Assembly: GCA_006384855.1 (NCBI GenBank)
Contig: VCJN01000188.1
Span: 62,001 to 126,000 of the forward strand
Length of the DNA: 64,000 bases
Source of the DNA: Tetraselmis striata
Taxonomy: Eukaryota > Chlorophyta > Chlorodendrophyceae > Chlorodendrales > Chlorodendraceae
Direction: 5' to 3'
In this document: positions 11,531 to 23,927 of the stretch, in pieces
Layout of the letters: each line of letters starts with the position of its first letter
How positions within the stretch are numbered: the stretch's first letter is position 1
Made by a program: the position numbers and the translations under genes
The notes under the pieces: model-generated
Database searches by the model: none
Told to the model about the DNA's origin: nothing
The model's input: only the letters and a program-made list of their open reading frames with translations

Positions 11531-13212
11531 ACTTGTTCTGCTGTGGTTGTCTTAATTCATCTGGCGCCTTGCACGTGCGGCTAGTGCGTGTCTTGGATCG
11601 AACAATGCAGCTGTAGTAGGTGGCGTCCGACGTGGACGCGGTGTTTGAGGGTGTAACTTTGCAGGAGTATGTGCAGCAATTGCATCGCGTGTGCATGCAT
11701 GCAGTGGAGCAGAGCCGTGACCTTTACCGGGACCATCTTCTCCGGCAAGTCGGAGTTTGTCGCCGCTAATTGTGTGATGCGAGGCGGCCGTCGATATTAA
11801 GAGTTACGGCGGCGTTCATCGCTAGTGGGATAATGAACCGGTTTCGCAGCTCGCACGCAGCATGTCGGGCTTACGGCGTTTCGGTTGATTAGAGCGGGGC
11901 AGGACGACGGCGTCCGGAATGGTGACCAAGACTCTGATGACGCCGTCGTCAATTCCGCCTTCCATATCCCTTACTCCGGAGTATATATATACGTGTCGAG
12001 GGCGTGCTCACGGGTGCGGGGGCCAGTCCGCTGGTTCGTCCGGGCTTGTTGGGAGGTCCCGCATTTCATCCTCCGCCAATAGACCCGCCAAGAAGTTCGT
12101 TGCCGGTTTGATTCCGTAGTCCGCGGTGAGCGTCTTCCGTGGGCTTCCGTCTATACCTTAGCGGTCCCCTTGCGGAAAACGTAATAATGTTGTGGTGATA
12201 TCGCGTCAGGACTACGCTCCATACCATATGCCCGTTACCCTCTCAGACATTAAGTAGGGCGTCCCTAGAGCGCTGACGCAGCATACAAGTGCGACATATG
12301 TCACATTTTTTTCTGATACAGCTCAGTAGGCTGGAGTTATGTCTTTCGAACCCGGATAAGGTCGCTCGGGTAGGCATGTCGACCTGCATGTCGACCTATT
12401 GATAAGGGCGAGTCCCTACTCGTAAGAGAGTGGTCCGTCCCCCGCGGCCCGGCCGGTTGCGACAGTCTCAGCCGTTTCGATACTCAAAGACAGACTCAAA
12501 GGTGGTGTGCAGTTGTGATGCAAAGACGAGAGGTTTACGGGGTAACTGTACTGAGAACACAAATATATTGGTTAGGCAATTCCGACAAAAATGACATGAT
12601 TTAGGTTACACCCCCTCCATTTTGAGGCCCGGCCTCCGGTTTGTTTGTAATGATTTTCTATTACTTTATGTACTGCGGCACACTATGTAATTCATTGTGA
12701 CATGTGGCGTGCACTTCCAACAACGCGATGCACCATGCCTCTCCCCCACCAACTGCCTATGGGAAGTCACTAACATGCGGACGGGTGGGAAAAAATTGAG
12801 AGCATAAGCGTTGAGTAGTGCCCCGGCGACCCAGCAGAGGGCACCTGTCGGTGTAGCGGGCTTGGTGCGGCTGTTGTAGTGCTGGTTTTGGATACTGACT
12901 TTGTTGAGAGTCGTCCCGGCAAGGCATGAGCGGCAGTGCGGTGCGCTGCGGTGGCGGTTCCATCATTCCGTGTAACGAATTCTTGATTTCGCAGCAAATT
13001 CAGCGTGCAACACGCATCGCCGCTTGCTGCCGCCGAGCTGTTGCCCCACCAGCCCTTTGCACATGCCGACAGCATACCCACTGGGTGATGTCCCGGCAAC
13101 GCAGCAGCCGTGCGGTGCTCTGCGGCGACGGTTTCAGAACTGGTTTCGGAGCATTTATTTTTGGAGCTGCGTTGTTCCCGGCGAGCATTCCGTGTGTGGG
13201 GTGGGGGCCATA
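11531..13212. other. Intergenic, no gene recognised
   Basis: No gene can be supported here. A ~50-codon open stretch at about 11618-11770 (+), with 'LQEYVQQLHRVCMHAVEQ', has coding-like composition but no start or splice partner; it may be an element remnant. Two diverged direct copies of a ~55-bp block starting 'tcccggcaa' lie at about 12913 and 13090. Confidence 0.4.
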
Positions 13213-13265
13213 CCCCCCCCCCCCCCCCCCTCCAAAAAAAAAATTGTTTGTGTGCTGATATGTAG

Positions 13266-13266
<1 letters not shown>

Positions 13267-13319
<53 letters not shown>

Positions 13320-13328
13320 CATATATAT
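13267..13328. repeat. (TA)n microsatellite
   Basis: A run of alternating T and A about 60 nt long, just after a C18 run (13213-13230) and a short A run. TA-rich microsatellites also occur at about 30540-30900, 47510-47670 and 49500-49640. Confidence 0.95.
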
Positions 13329-15320
13329 GTGGTCTAGCGATCCCCAGCGCGAGAACATATTCTGCGTACTTTTGGTTGGTGGTATACATGCACTGCCGTA
13401 TGGTGCGGTAAACACTGCAAAGTACGCTACAGAGCGGCAGAAAACATATTATACTCGGATAGCAATCGCGACTTTTTGAGCTGCAAATCATACCATATGC
13501 TGGCTATACATATTCCACTATGCCACCATGATTTGAGCTCGAATAGCCACCATATTGGACAGCATCATGGCGTTGCCGTGCGATTTCAGTGCTATAATTG
13601 GTTTCGGAGCAGAAGTAGCCCGGCGGCAGGACATCAAGATATGCCTACTACTCTTACAGGTATAGTAGCTTGCTACACCCCTCCACATAAGTCCGGGTTT
13701 TGCATTTTCGATCGCAAAGCGCATGCATGGGCGAGGATAACGCCGGCTGCATGTGCATACATGCTAACTACAGTGGGAATAGTTCGGGCGAACGCCTATT
13801 GTGCGCTTTATACCCACCCGCGCGACAACACGACCATTTGTGGGCGCCCTTTCAAAAACGCGAAATCATTGCATGATGCGTTGGCGCCAGAAAGTTGTGG
13901 GTTGGGCCAACCGTCCAAACCTATGGAAATTGCGGCACTCGTCGCACCAAACTCGGTGGATACGGCCCTTGGCATAAGTTGCGCACACCGTGCGTGTAGG
14001 CCACTGAAAGCATGTCGCTATAGGCACGACGTGACACCCCAACGACAAGTTGGCCACTGTGGGGAGCAGTTTTGGGGTGAAAATGCTGCTGTTTCTGTGG
14101 CGAACGCACGTAGGAGAGGCGCTCGATGGCCCCCTTGGTGTAGGGCAATGTTCTACTATGGGGGCGCGTGGTGGAATGCCAGTTGCACCGTTTCGTGGGC
14201 GGGGTGGCGCGGTAGGGGCGTGGATTTTGATTAATATGAAATTCCTTGAAAAATGCTGTGGAAAATGGCATTTTGGTTGGAAGACGTGTGTATCGCTAGG
14301 AGGTGGCACATGCCAAGTGTTGGTGGTCCGTGGTCATTCACATACATAACTCTCTCGTGCAACTGAGTATGGGGCTTAGACACGCACTTGGCGCAAAGCC
14401 ACGAGCCCGATATGGGTGGGCACATGAGGCAGTGAGGGGCAACTTGGATGATCATCTTTGGGGATTTTTTCCGGGGACCCAAAAAACGATTTTTGATTAT
14501 GGAAGATTGTTTTCGACGCAGATTTGAACGAGGAATCGCGTGGTTGTTTAAAAAAGTTTTTCTGAGCAAACCCTGAGAAGTTATAGCTTTTTAAAGCCAA
14601 GGGTGTGTTGCTGCGCGTGGCCGACACTGATGCCATGCCAGTATCGCAACGCGACATGTACTGGCCGCCGCCCACACGGCCGCACCCCAACCAAATGCAC
14701 CCGAGCCCCTCACCAATGTGTTTCCTCACGCGTTCATGGCCATCCCGCCGTTTGGTTGTCTATTCACGCGCGTCGGCGTGTGCGTGATAGCGACCCCGGT
14801 TTTGGTGCAGTTGCATGCGACGCCCATCCACGCACCAAGTGCAGCGTGATTCCCTAGTCAAAGGTCTTTAAGCTTCGGTTTGAGCCACTCGTCATGCAGG
14901 TTTTATAACAACCTCTGAGATTCCAGGGTTTCATCTCATATGCCCTACGTTCAGGTACCCTAGACTTATGAAGTCTTGAGACTGCCGAAAAGGGACCCCA
15001 AACTTATGTGCAGGGGTGTAGTATATTCGGGCCGTTCCTTCCACAAACCGCATTAGCAAGTGGATCCGGTAGCGCGGCGGAAGTGGCGCGGAGATTGAGA
15101 GACCACAATATGATAATACTGCATATGTGTGTGCAATGCAGTATCCAGACAATGATGGTGATGTTCATGAAAATGTTGAAAGCTAGTGTAGCACAGGGCA
15201 GCATTTGTGTGAAAATTGTGCACACTGGTTTGCACCAGTGTGCATGGTCCCCACCCCTGTCCCTGCCCTTTACATGTGCTACAATGTCTACGGCTGGCAT
15301 TGGCAAACGATACAATAGCA
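13329..15320. other. Intergenic, no gene recognised
   Basis: Long open frames on both strands between 13476 and 14310 lack splice sites, recognisable motifs or consistent codon bias. They are not called as genes. The stretch may hold an old degenerate element. Confidence 0.35.
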
Positions 15321-15973
15321 CTAAGCGCCTTCAATGGCCGACTCGGCAGGCGCAGCCGCGGTGGCGGCTGATGCCGCCGACGCTGACGTTGACGCCGACG
15401 GGGCTGTCGCTCCCTGCGGGTGCCCGCCTCGCATGCCCTCCAGTGTTTTCCTGGCCATCTGCTTGTCCATGTTCTTGAGCGACTGCTGGCCGTTGGGCGT
15501 GAACCTGCGTACGGTGTGCTTCAGTCTATCTGCCTCGCATGCCTGTGCGATCTAAGCAAACATTTGTCAGTGACGCACAATACAGTTGCAGCCAGCAGCA
15601 ACGAAAAGGGCAGGTTGTACCTCGCAAATGGGCAGCACGACGTGATAGACGTCCTGCATGTCTTTGTGGCGCCGTCCGGCTCCGCGTTGTCCAACACACT
15701 GCACGCACATGTCCGGGTTGAACCACGCCACGGACTTCTTTTGGTGGATGTAGTACTCCCACTCCACCCTAGACTCGCATGTCAAGGCATCATCACAAAC
15801 GAGGGTGTCGCAAAAGGGGTGATACTCTGGCAAGGGCTGCACGCCACGTTGATCTCCACCCAACATTCTTGGCTCTTGAGGAGCAGCTTGTCGGTGACGC
15901 CGAGGACTTTATCGTTCCACCTAACGGAAATGCGGAGCCTGGGCATAGGAACAGGTCGTGACGACGACGCCAT
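15321..15973 (-). CDS. Hypothetical protein with two CxxC pairs, two exons
   Basis: Exon 1 is 15973-15621 (ATG), exon 2 is 15542-15321 (TAG), with a 67-nt GT-AG intron joined in phase 0. The product is about 191 aa if one base is missing from exon 1 near 15868. There the frame moves from '...LKSQECWVEIN' to 'LPEYHPFCDTLVCDD'. Two pairs, 'CVQC' and 'CEAC', about 30 residues apart suggest a zinc-binding site; the second pair is created across the splice junction. The C-terminus is an Ala/Ser/Thr-rich tail after 'NMDKQMARKTLEGM'. Codon bias is GC-rich like the neighbouring genes. I do not recognise the family. It sits alone among repeats, so an element-encoded gene is possible. Confidence 0.5.
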
Positions 15974-17619
15974 GGTGGTGCGCGGGCGCTAGTATGTTAG
16001 ATTTGGCGGCCGGCATAGGTTGCTGGCCGGCGATGGAAGTGTGATGAGGAGCTGTCGTCAGTCGGTAGGAGGCAGCTAGAAGGTAGATAGGTTTGCATGC
16101 GGGCGAGCACGGTGGCAGCAGCGACGGCGGCGCAGGATATGGACAAATAATGGGAGGTGCACGGGGGCGCTGGAAGGCTGTATACTGCTTAAAGTACTAA
16201 TTACAACACTTTCGCAATTTACAAAACCACCTCCTCCCTCCGTTTCCACGGATAATACTGACCTAAACCAGGTCATTCGTTTTGTCGGAATGGCCTTACA
16301 AGGTTCCCACCACCTGCTGCTATATATACTATGGCTAGCTTCGGCACTTGTCGTCTGGCCATGCCGACCTATAGCAGCGCGCTCACTGCAAAGAGCGTCA
16401 CCATGGAGAGTCGAACAGAAGACAAAATGTCTGCCTCGTTATTGTATGTCATTACTTAGCATATAGCCTGGTATTGACAAATACCGAGCAGACGTATACG
16501 TACCTCGGGTAATCAAAACCCGGTATTATGAGTACTCATCTCTGATCGCGTCGTGCGTGCCCACGTACTAGTACGTGTTGTATGAGGCTACGAACGAGAA
16601 TAAAAAAAGAGTTAGACGCAATATGTATTTATGACATTAAAAGTCATCCTTAGACCCATTGCAGGCGGAGTGTGGAATCCATAGAGCATGCCGCAACGAT
16701 CAATCGTAGTAAGTACTCACTAGTTGCTACATGGTACAACCCCGCGTCCCGCCAACCCGCCGACCTAGGGCCCGGCGTCCGTCGACGGACGGGCGGCGAG
16801 GCGGACGGACGACGGTCGTCCGGTGTCCGGCGACGGACGAACGACGGCGTCCGGCGTCCGGGTCCGGTCCACACGGCGGGGCGGCTCGGCGCTTCGCGCC
16901 ATGCCCGCCCCGAAGACTTGACAAATGGCGACGACCGGCCCGCGACTGGCGGCGGCCGGGCGGCCGGTACCCGTACCGGTACATGTAGTCAGCGGGTAAG
17001 CGCGACGGTTATTTTGGCCTGCGCGGAATCATGACGGAATCTGTAACGGATACGTTGTCGATCTATCTAATAATCTATGCGAAACCGTTCCGAAAGTCGG
17101 CGACACACATACAGACTCATAGACTCACCTCGTAATTAATGTGGTAAGATGGTAAGATGCGGGAGCCGCAAATCCAGCCGCGGGTGCGCGCGTATAGTAC
17201 CTCGATACAACCCCATTAGCGCTCCTCGCGGGGCGCCCACTCCCACCCGCGCGGCTAGGCTTACCCGGCGGCGGCCTAGCTGCTTACACACGATGACACG
17301 ATTTGTCGTGTCATGGGAATAAGCATACTCGGCACCCTTTATCGATGCTTGCCGAGATACCCAGTCGCGGCCCGCCGCGGAGCAAGTGATTATTAATCAA
17401 ATTAAAGAGCAAAGAATTCAAATAACAAATTCAAGTAGCTCACGGAATCACGCCACCAGTGGGGCCACCCCCCGCCCTTACTCCCTTGCGTGCCGTCCGC
17501 GGCAATGTATATATAGGCCCGGCGCCAAGCGGCATTGAATGTATAAGAAGGCGCCTAGATGGGTGAATGGCGGTGTGCAGCAGATGTTGTGGAGGAACCA
17601 TAATACACTATCAAGTATC
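15974..17619. other. Intergenic; GC-rich low-complexity block
   Basis: No gene is recognised. 16740-16990 is a block of 'cgacgg/cggacg' motifs that stays open in several frames because of composition. The region upstream of 15973 would hold the promoter of the small minus-strand gene; no motif stands out. Confidence 0.4.
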
Positions 17620-17850
17620 CTAGATAACCTTAGATATACACCGCGTACATGCGATGTAACGCATTTGCATCTGGCAAGATGCATGTGGCATTTCACCAAG
17701 CAAGCAATGCTAGATGTAATTGCGTATAATTATGTCCACCATACGCAATCGCGCATTCATTGTGCGACTTCCATGGGCGGCTAGCTCGAGGGAAGACGAG
17801 GATATATGCCCACACGGCGTCAATATCAGTTTGGCGATATGTGGCGTGCA
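17620..17850 (+). repeat. Direct repeat D, copy 1
   Basis: A ~230-bp sequence with 'catgcgatgtaacgcatttg' and 'gtgcgact...gggcggctagct' recurs about 1.1 kb downstream at 18712-18905. Downstream of each copy lies a further shared block, 'gacgcctgtagtaaa...gagattctcacgat' (18130-18170 and 18959-19000). Confidence 0.85.
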
Positions 17851-18711
17851 ACTGCTGCGCGCGGATATATAGCGATCTGAAGAATCCAAGTCCACAATGA
17901 CAGAGGCAAATTATTGTGATTTATTAACATCACAATAATCTGAAAAATAATAAGATTTTTTTGATTGAATCGGTAGCTTGTCCTATGCTCTGTGAGTTTC
18001 CGGCTCTCGATCAACTGGACTCAGCACTCCTGCATTGTCGTAGCGGCAGACCTACCAATACACACAGTCACGCAAAGAACGTACCTGTACTAGCGGCAAC
18101 CGTACCGGACCGACCTGTTAATTACTTTTGACGCCTGTAGTAAACTGCGATGAGATTCTCACGATGTACACTGTACTACAAGCGTCGAAAGTAGTGAACG
18201 AGGTTTTTCAACAGCCGAACTTCAAATCGGTGCCCCGCGCGGAACAGCGAGCCGTTCGATGCCAGGTGTATATAACAAAACAAAGCGAGTCTGTCACTTT
18301 CGGGCTGCGGCCTTAGTGGCGTTTAAGTGACGCTCTTTGTACGCGCGCAAGGCCGTGCGCAGGTTCGATTCGCCATCGGCATGTTCCTCGTACTACTAGT
18401 GAGGCGGGCCCACCACGCGGGAACCCCTAGCGCGGACTGCTTAGAGCGGACTTAGCGGGCGCGGGACTAGGTATCGAGCACACAGTTTACAGCCACACTA
18501 TGACTTCATATAATGGGCGCTTATACTGCGATTTTTTGCACATTCGCTGCTAACTGGCAATTTCCGTTTTTCCGGGGCGCACTAGCGGGCGGGTTTCGCT
18601 AATTCCTCAAGCGTACGCCAAGCGCGGCCACGGGCTCGCGACGCAAGATACATGTAGCCGTAACATGACCCCGCATGTTTTAAGAGTAGGGCATACAAAT
18701 GCTCTAGACAA

Positions 18712-18905
18712 CCCTATATGTACACATCGTACATGCGATGTAACGCATTTGCATCTGGCAAGATGTAGCATTTCGTCAATGCTAGATATGCCTGTATGTC
18801 CACCATACGCCATATCGCATTCATTGTGCGACTACTAGGGGCGGCTAGCTGGAGGGAAGATGATATATGCCCACAGGGCGGCAATATCAGTTTGGCGACA
18901 TGTGC
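18712..18905 (+). repeat. Direct repeat D, copy 2
   Basis: Second copy of repeat D, with small deletions relative to copy 1. The 'gagattctcacgat' block that follows it (about 18980) also recurs at about 21750, on the far side of the LINE, so the LINE lies inside or beside an older repeat. Confidence 0.85.
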
Positions 18906-19270
18906 GCGTGGCTGGAGCCTGCGCACGGGTTAAGATCCACCAGTTCATTACTTTATTGACGCCTGTAGTAAAATGTGAGGAGATTCTCACGATAAACACG
19001 GCAGCGGATTGTCTGGCAGCGTGCCAGCATCCAGCACGGCTCCTCAGCGCTTTTGACAGACCGCGGCTATCAATCAAAGCTACAACCTCCTTGTACTTTG
19101 TACCTCTTTCAGTAGTCCACGGATTATCGATTCCCGGTGTCGGTCGGTTCGTTCGCGGACGTCGCGCATTACAAACGATCTAATATGACCAGCTAACATC
19201 AGTGTCATTTTTAAATCATTTCACGGATACCATGATATGAGTACATGACCAAGTAACATGTAGTCATATC

Positions 19271-21684
19271 ATTTATACAGTGGCTCGTACCGCCGCTGAT
19301 ACTTTTTGCCAGAGTTTTGCGGATGATTGCGGCGCGGCCACTGCCGCGGCCCACGTTCCGCGCGTTTTCGACGAGTACTGCACGGAGCTTTCCAAAGTCG
19401 GACTGGTGGTACAGGACAGTAAGACGCGGTACGTTCGTCACCCCGGCGACAGCGAGTCCGAGTTGCGGACAGTACGGGAGAAGTTGGCCCCGGGAGGATT
19501 TCGGACCCCGGCCGATGATCCTGTCCAGGATGGCGCCGTGTACCTGGGTGCTCCTATTAGCCATTACCCCGAGTGGATGACCGGCGCGTTGGGGCGGCGC
19601 CGGGAGGCCCACGCCACACTGTTGGAGCGCATCGCCTCCTTTGGCACGTCGGGATACGGCTGCCACCATGGGGCCATGCGGTTGCTGGTCGTATGCGCGG
19701 TGCGGCAGACTGGCTTCCTCAGCCGCATGATGCCGCCGTCGGAGCTGGACCCTTTCTTGGAGGCCGTGGACGCCGCCAACATTTCGGCTGCGTTTTCGCT
19801 GCTTGGCCTGGACGCTTGCGACCAGTCTACACCGCGCATGGAGGCTGCAATCGTTCAGATGAGTATGCCCGCCGATTTTGGCGGTCTGAATCTGGCATTG
19901 CTGCAGTCCGAGGCCCCTGCGGCGTTTTATTCCGCGCAATCGGTTGTCCTGCCAAAGCTAGTACGGGAGTACGGGCCCGCCCTTGGCCCCTTATACGAGG
20001 CGGTCCGCGCCGAGGTGTCGTCCGTGGCTACGAGTGCTTTGCCATGGGCGCGTGAGACGCGCCGCGTGTACGAGACTGTACGGGCCCTAACCACGTTACC
20101 GCAAGAAGATGTGCGGCGCGCACGCGCGGCGTATGGGCACGCCCACGAGATCTTCGAGTTACTTACGGGCAGTAATGCTACGACCACCGCTGCATCGGAT
20201 CCAGCAGCTGGTACTACGACCCGTACGGGTACGAGCACTAGCGGAGGATTGCGCGTCACCACATCTCCTTTTACGGCCACTCCTCTTGGAGTTGGTACTG
20301 GTGAGGCCGCCTCTGCTGCCCAGCAATTGCTTCCTATCGGTGGTACGAGTACTGCCAATACCGTTACTACATGCGCTTTTGTAGCTCTGAAGATACCGTC
20401 GCCGGGCGAATTAGTGGCACACCCTCCGTCAGCAGCCACTGTTTCCCTCCCAGAATCGCTGCCAGGTTCTACTGCTCCGCCCTCGGGTACGGGTTCGGGT
20501 GCGACCTCCGATGATCAACCCACGACCATGGTTGTCCAACGCCACCTCAGCCGTGCGATTCGCTTGCGTGACTTCGTGGCCCTCGATCTCAGCTTCCAAC
20601 GTACTGGTGCAGCGGCCTCGCGACTTGATACCCTGCGCCTGTACAGCGCGTGCGGGCCGGGCTCCCTATCGCTTTTCCAGTCGGATCACGAGTCCGCCCG
20701 CAAGATTCCCCATGCTGCTTATGCGGCCGCCGCTGCGCGGGTACTGGGCCTTTGCCCGCGCGGAGGTTCCGCGCTTGTCACTTGCCCTGGCCCAACGTGT
20801 GGTATTGATCCCTTATGGCTTCGCTCTACGGATGGCTCGAACCGGAGCGCTACGGATTTCATCGTGGATCATCTACCTATATGCCCCGTAGCGAACTACA
20901 AGCACCGCATGCATACCGCTTTGAAGAATCTGTGGGCATCTGTGGCAATTGATGCGGGGGCGGTGCTTGACCGGGACCGCTCGGGAGCCGGCGACTTGAC
21001 CCTTGAGACGAGTGGGCTGCGCCCAGCGGACCGCTCGCGGCCGTCGGACCTGACGCTGGCGGGGTGGGGAGGGGCAGCGTGCGATTACATGATCGACTTC
21101 GCGTGCGTGTCCTCCACGACCCCCACTTGGAGCAACGACCCCCGCTGGTGCATCCCGGGAATCGCGGCGACCGAGGCGGAGCATGCTAAGTTGGCAGCGG
21201 ACCGGGCGTCTTCCGCCCCAGTGCAGGGTGTTCACCGGTACTACCCTTTTGTGGTTGAGGACCGCGGCCGACTCGGGAAGTCCGCTTTGACTGTGGTCTA
21301 CATCTTCGCGGTGCTGTTGGCTGTGCGCAACTTCCCTGGCGGTCCTTCCGCCCCGACCTCTTGCTTTCTTCGTGGTCAATCCGTTCAGGCACTTCGAAAC
21401 TTTGTCGCCGGCCAACCTGCTGAGTTCCGCCGTCACCTGTCGCGCACACGGCGGGGGCTGTTGCAGCGGGTCTCGGCTTGCGTGCATGGTACCCTGGGCG
21501 GCATTCTCTCTGCCGGTGTGCAGATGGCCAAGTCTGATGCGTGTGCTCGTGCCCACTCTGCGTCTTCTCATGTTCCTGCTTCCACCCCGCAGTCGATGTA
21601 GAGGACCTTTCTGATTGCCTTTTATTTTGGTGATTTCCGATATCGCCTTCTGCTGCTAGCTCATGTAAATATTTATACAGTGGC
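19271..21684 (+). mobile_element. Non-LTR retrotransposon (LINE), 5'-truncated, 14-bp TSD
   Basis: The insert 19285-21670 is flanked by exact direct repeats ATTTATACAGTGGC at 19271-19284 and 21671-21684. The body starts inside the reverse transcriptase just before its catalytic motif and ends with a ~65-nt 3' UTR finishing 'gctagctcatgtaaat'. Loss of the 5' part with a preserved 3' end and a TSD is what target-primed reverse transcription leaves. Tail copies of the family lie at 10916-11131, 38839-38881 and 63106-63389. Confidence 0.93.
19286..21601 (+). pseudogene. LINE ORF: C-terminal RT plus restriction-like endonuclease (truncated)
   Basis: An open frame of about 770 codons to TAG. The N-terminus has 'QSFADDCGA', the RT catalytic motif in FADD form, then 'VGLVVQDSKTRYV' (motif D region) and 'VYLGAPISHYPEW' with the RT thumb-like 'FGGLNLALL'. 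Residues ~300-420 are Ser/Thr/Gly-rich. A CCHC-like knuckle follows (TCPGPTC ~503; DHLPIC ~530). The C-terminus resembles a PD-(D/E)XK nuclease: 'RPSDL' ~587, 'YMIDFAC' ~603, 'AEHAKLAADR' ~632, then 'YYPFVVEDRGRLGKSAL'. That order (RT, knuckle, nuclease) is typical of early-branching LINE clades such as R2/CRE. RT motifs before FADD are missing, so this copy cannot be autonomous. The frame is intact to the end, so the insertion looks young. Confidence 0.85.
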
Positions 21685-22047
21685 CAACTACTGGTAACAG
21701 AGCCAAGCGCCACACCTACTACCGCGGAGGATCCGTGGATGGATTTTGACGAGATTCTCACGATTTACATCCGATACTACACTCTCGCAGTGTGTCATCC
21801 ACGGACCCTCCGCGCTTTTGATAGCTTTCAAAAGCTCCCTCCTTGCACATACGTACAGGTACATCCTCAAGCCAGCCGTACGGCCATACCGTACCCAAAT
21901 CATTCGGTGGTTGTCACTTGCCCGTTCCTCGATACGGGGTAATCGCTCCCGCTCACTTCTACTCGCGTCAACCGCGTTTCCCACCTGAAGCTATCTACAA
22001 ACGAGATACAGCGTCCTCTGGCAAAGGTAGACCCAGGCGCCACTAGC
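21685..22047. other. Intergenic between LINE and PDE gene
   Basis: Contains the third 'gagattctcacgat' block (about 21750). The remaining 200 nt before the ATG at 22048 would carry the PDE promoter; no motif is evident. Confidence 0.4.
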
Positions 22048-23896
22048 ATGCCAGACAGCGCGAGCCAGCGCGCCAGGCACGTGGCGCCTCTGCTGCTGCT
22101 GCTGTCGGCGGTGTTTTTGACGACGACAGCAGGTCCGACTACCTTGGTGGCTGCGCAAGTTGCGGCGCGGTGCGCGACAAGTCCGGATTCGGTGCGCATG
22201 CAGCTGCGCTGGCTGAAGAACGGCCAGTTCGCGGGCTACTACGCCGCGCAAGAGGCGGGCTACTATGCGGAGGTGAGCTAACAATAAGCCTAAGAACAAG
22301 CCGGCGGTTAGCTGTGAGTTCGAGCTGTGCGGACTCGCTGGGGATGGGGGAAAGCGGGAGGGGGCGCGGGCCCCGGGGGGGGGGGGGGGGGGGCAACACT
22401 CCATACTCCATGTCCGTAGTATGTACACTTGCAATTCGCTGTGGTCTTGCTTCTCGACATCCACCTTCGATCATATATGTCAGTCGGGTACCGCTATACA
22501 GTACCAGTACCCGTAGCCGCGACTAGTACCTGTACGGTGTGCTGCGTGTGGCTCGCCATTGCTAGCGCGGAAGTCTCCGTCGCTAGGTTCCAATCCTATA
22601 TAGAAACCTTAAGGATCAGTCGCTACCTTCCTTCCCAAGTACTTTCCGTGCATTCTCTCGATGCTCTCCCTGTAACCAACATCAATTAGGCCAGTTAGAT
22701 TTAATTTCTTTTTTAGGGTCCTTCTCTGGCCGAAATCGGAGGGGGGGGGGGATTTATCCAGTATAACCCCGACAATTGTGTGGCCAGTATATTGGCAGTA
22801 CTTCCAAAGCCGTACTGCAACCGGGCCTAATAGTGTAAATATGTGTCGGTTACAGGGTAACTGTTGTCGCGCGCACACTCACGGCAGACTAATGTGGGTA
22901 TGCAAGAGCCGCCACCGCCACGCCGCTGCATGCAGCAGCTGCATGCATACGGGTACCTGCCGGTGCGCAACCCTGAACAGCAAACACCATTACACCAACC
23001 TGTGCCAGTCCCTAGCGCCGGAGGTAGGGTCCGTAAGCGGCCGCGTCGTCGAGCTAGTACCAACGGCGCGATGGCAAGCAACGCCAACTGCACTGTTAAA
23101 GTGGCCGCCGTGACCTGGGATGGCTACTCGGTGGGCGGGCAGCGCTGCATGCCTGCATGTCCTTGACAAGCGCTGGCTACAAGCACACACTTGCTATGAG
23201 CTGATGCGGCATGTGGCGAAAAACATAGACCCGGAGTTGTCCTTTGATCTCGTGGAGCAAATGATGATGGTGTGCGTGGAGCACGAGGACATGGTCACAG
23301 GCTCCGGGCCAAAGCGACGGCGGCCCTCAGCTATCCCTGAACTGAACAAACAGGCGCTTACAACGCAGTTTGCGTGCTGGCACTTGGGTGCACAGTACTT
23401 TTAAATAGAATATCACCCAGCTACAGAATTTCTGGAGGGGGGGCAAATCGGAAGGGGGGGGGACCTAAAACCGATAATTAAATCTCACTGGCCTTATCAG
23501 TCGCTACCTGTACTCGTACCGTCCGGCCTCCTCGCGTCTGAAAGCCTCGCAGCCTGCTCGCGCGCCGCCGCCGCCTTAATCCTTATCCTGTAGTACCCGT
23601 ACCGGGGGGGGGGGGGGGGTACAGATCGCTAGACGAGGATCCGCACCCTGCTGCTGCTGATGACATTATTTTTCCATCAGCAGATATTATTAGAAACTGG
23701 TGGACATCAAGAGGATGCACATGTATAGGTACCATCAAGTGTAAGTATATCATAGAGCTGATTGATATCTATAGCGACTTATCTATACATGTAGTCGCTA
23801 CACATAGATAAAATATAAGTACAAATATATAAGTATAAGTACACACTGAGGCGTTTCACAATTGGGCGTCAGCACAATTGCAGTCCGGCCCGGGGG

Positions 23897-23927
<31 letters not shown>

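Noticed and set aside
13476-14310. 252-codon + strand ORF and overlapping minus-strand ORFs
   Set aside because: No domain, no codon bias and no splice or start context. Open frames exist on both strands, as expected by chance in this composition.
16727-17034. Overlapping Arg-rich ORFs on both strands
   Set aside because: They come from a low-complexity 'cgacgg' block.
18300-18390. tRNA-like segment with 'ggttcgattcg' B-box
   Set aside because: The bases around the T-loop do not pair into a T-stem and no acceptor or anticodon stem could be drawn.
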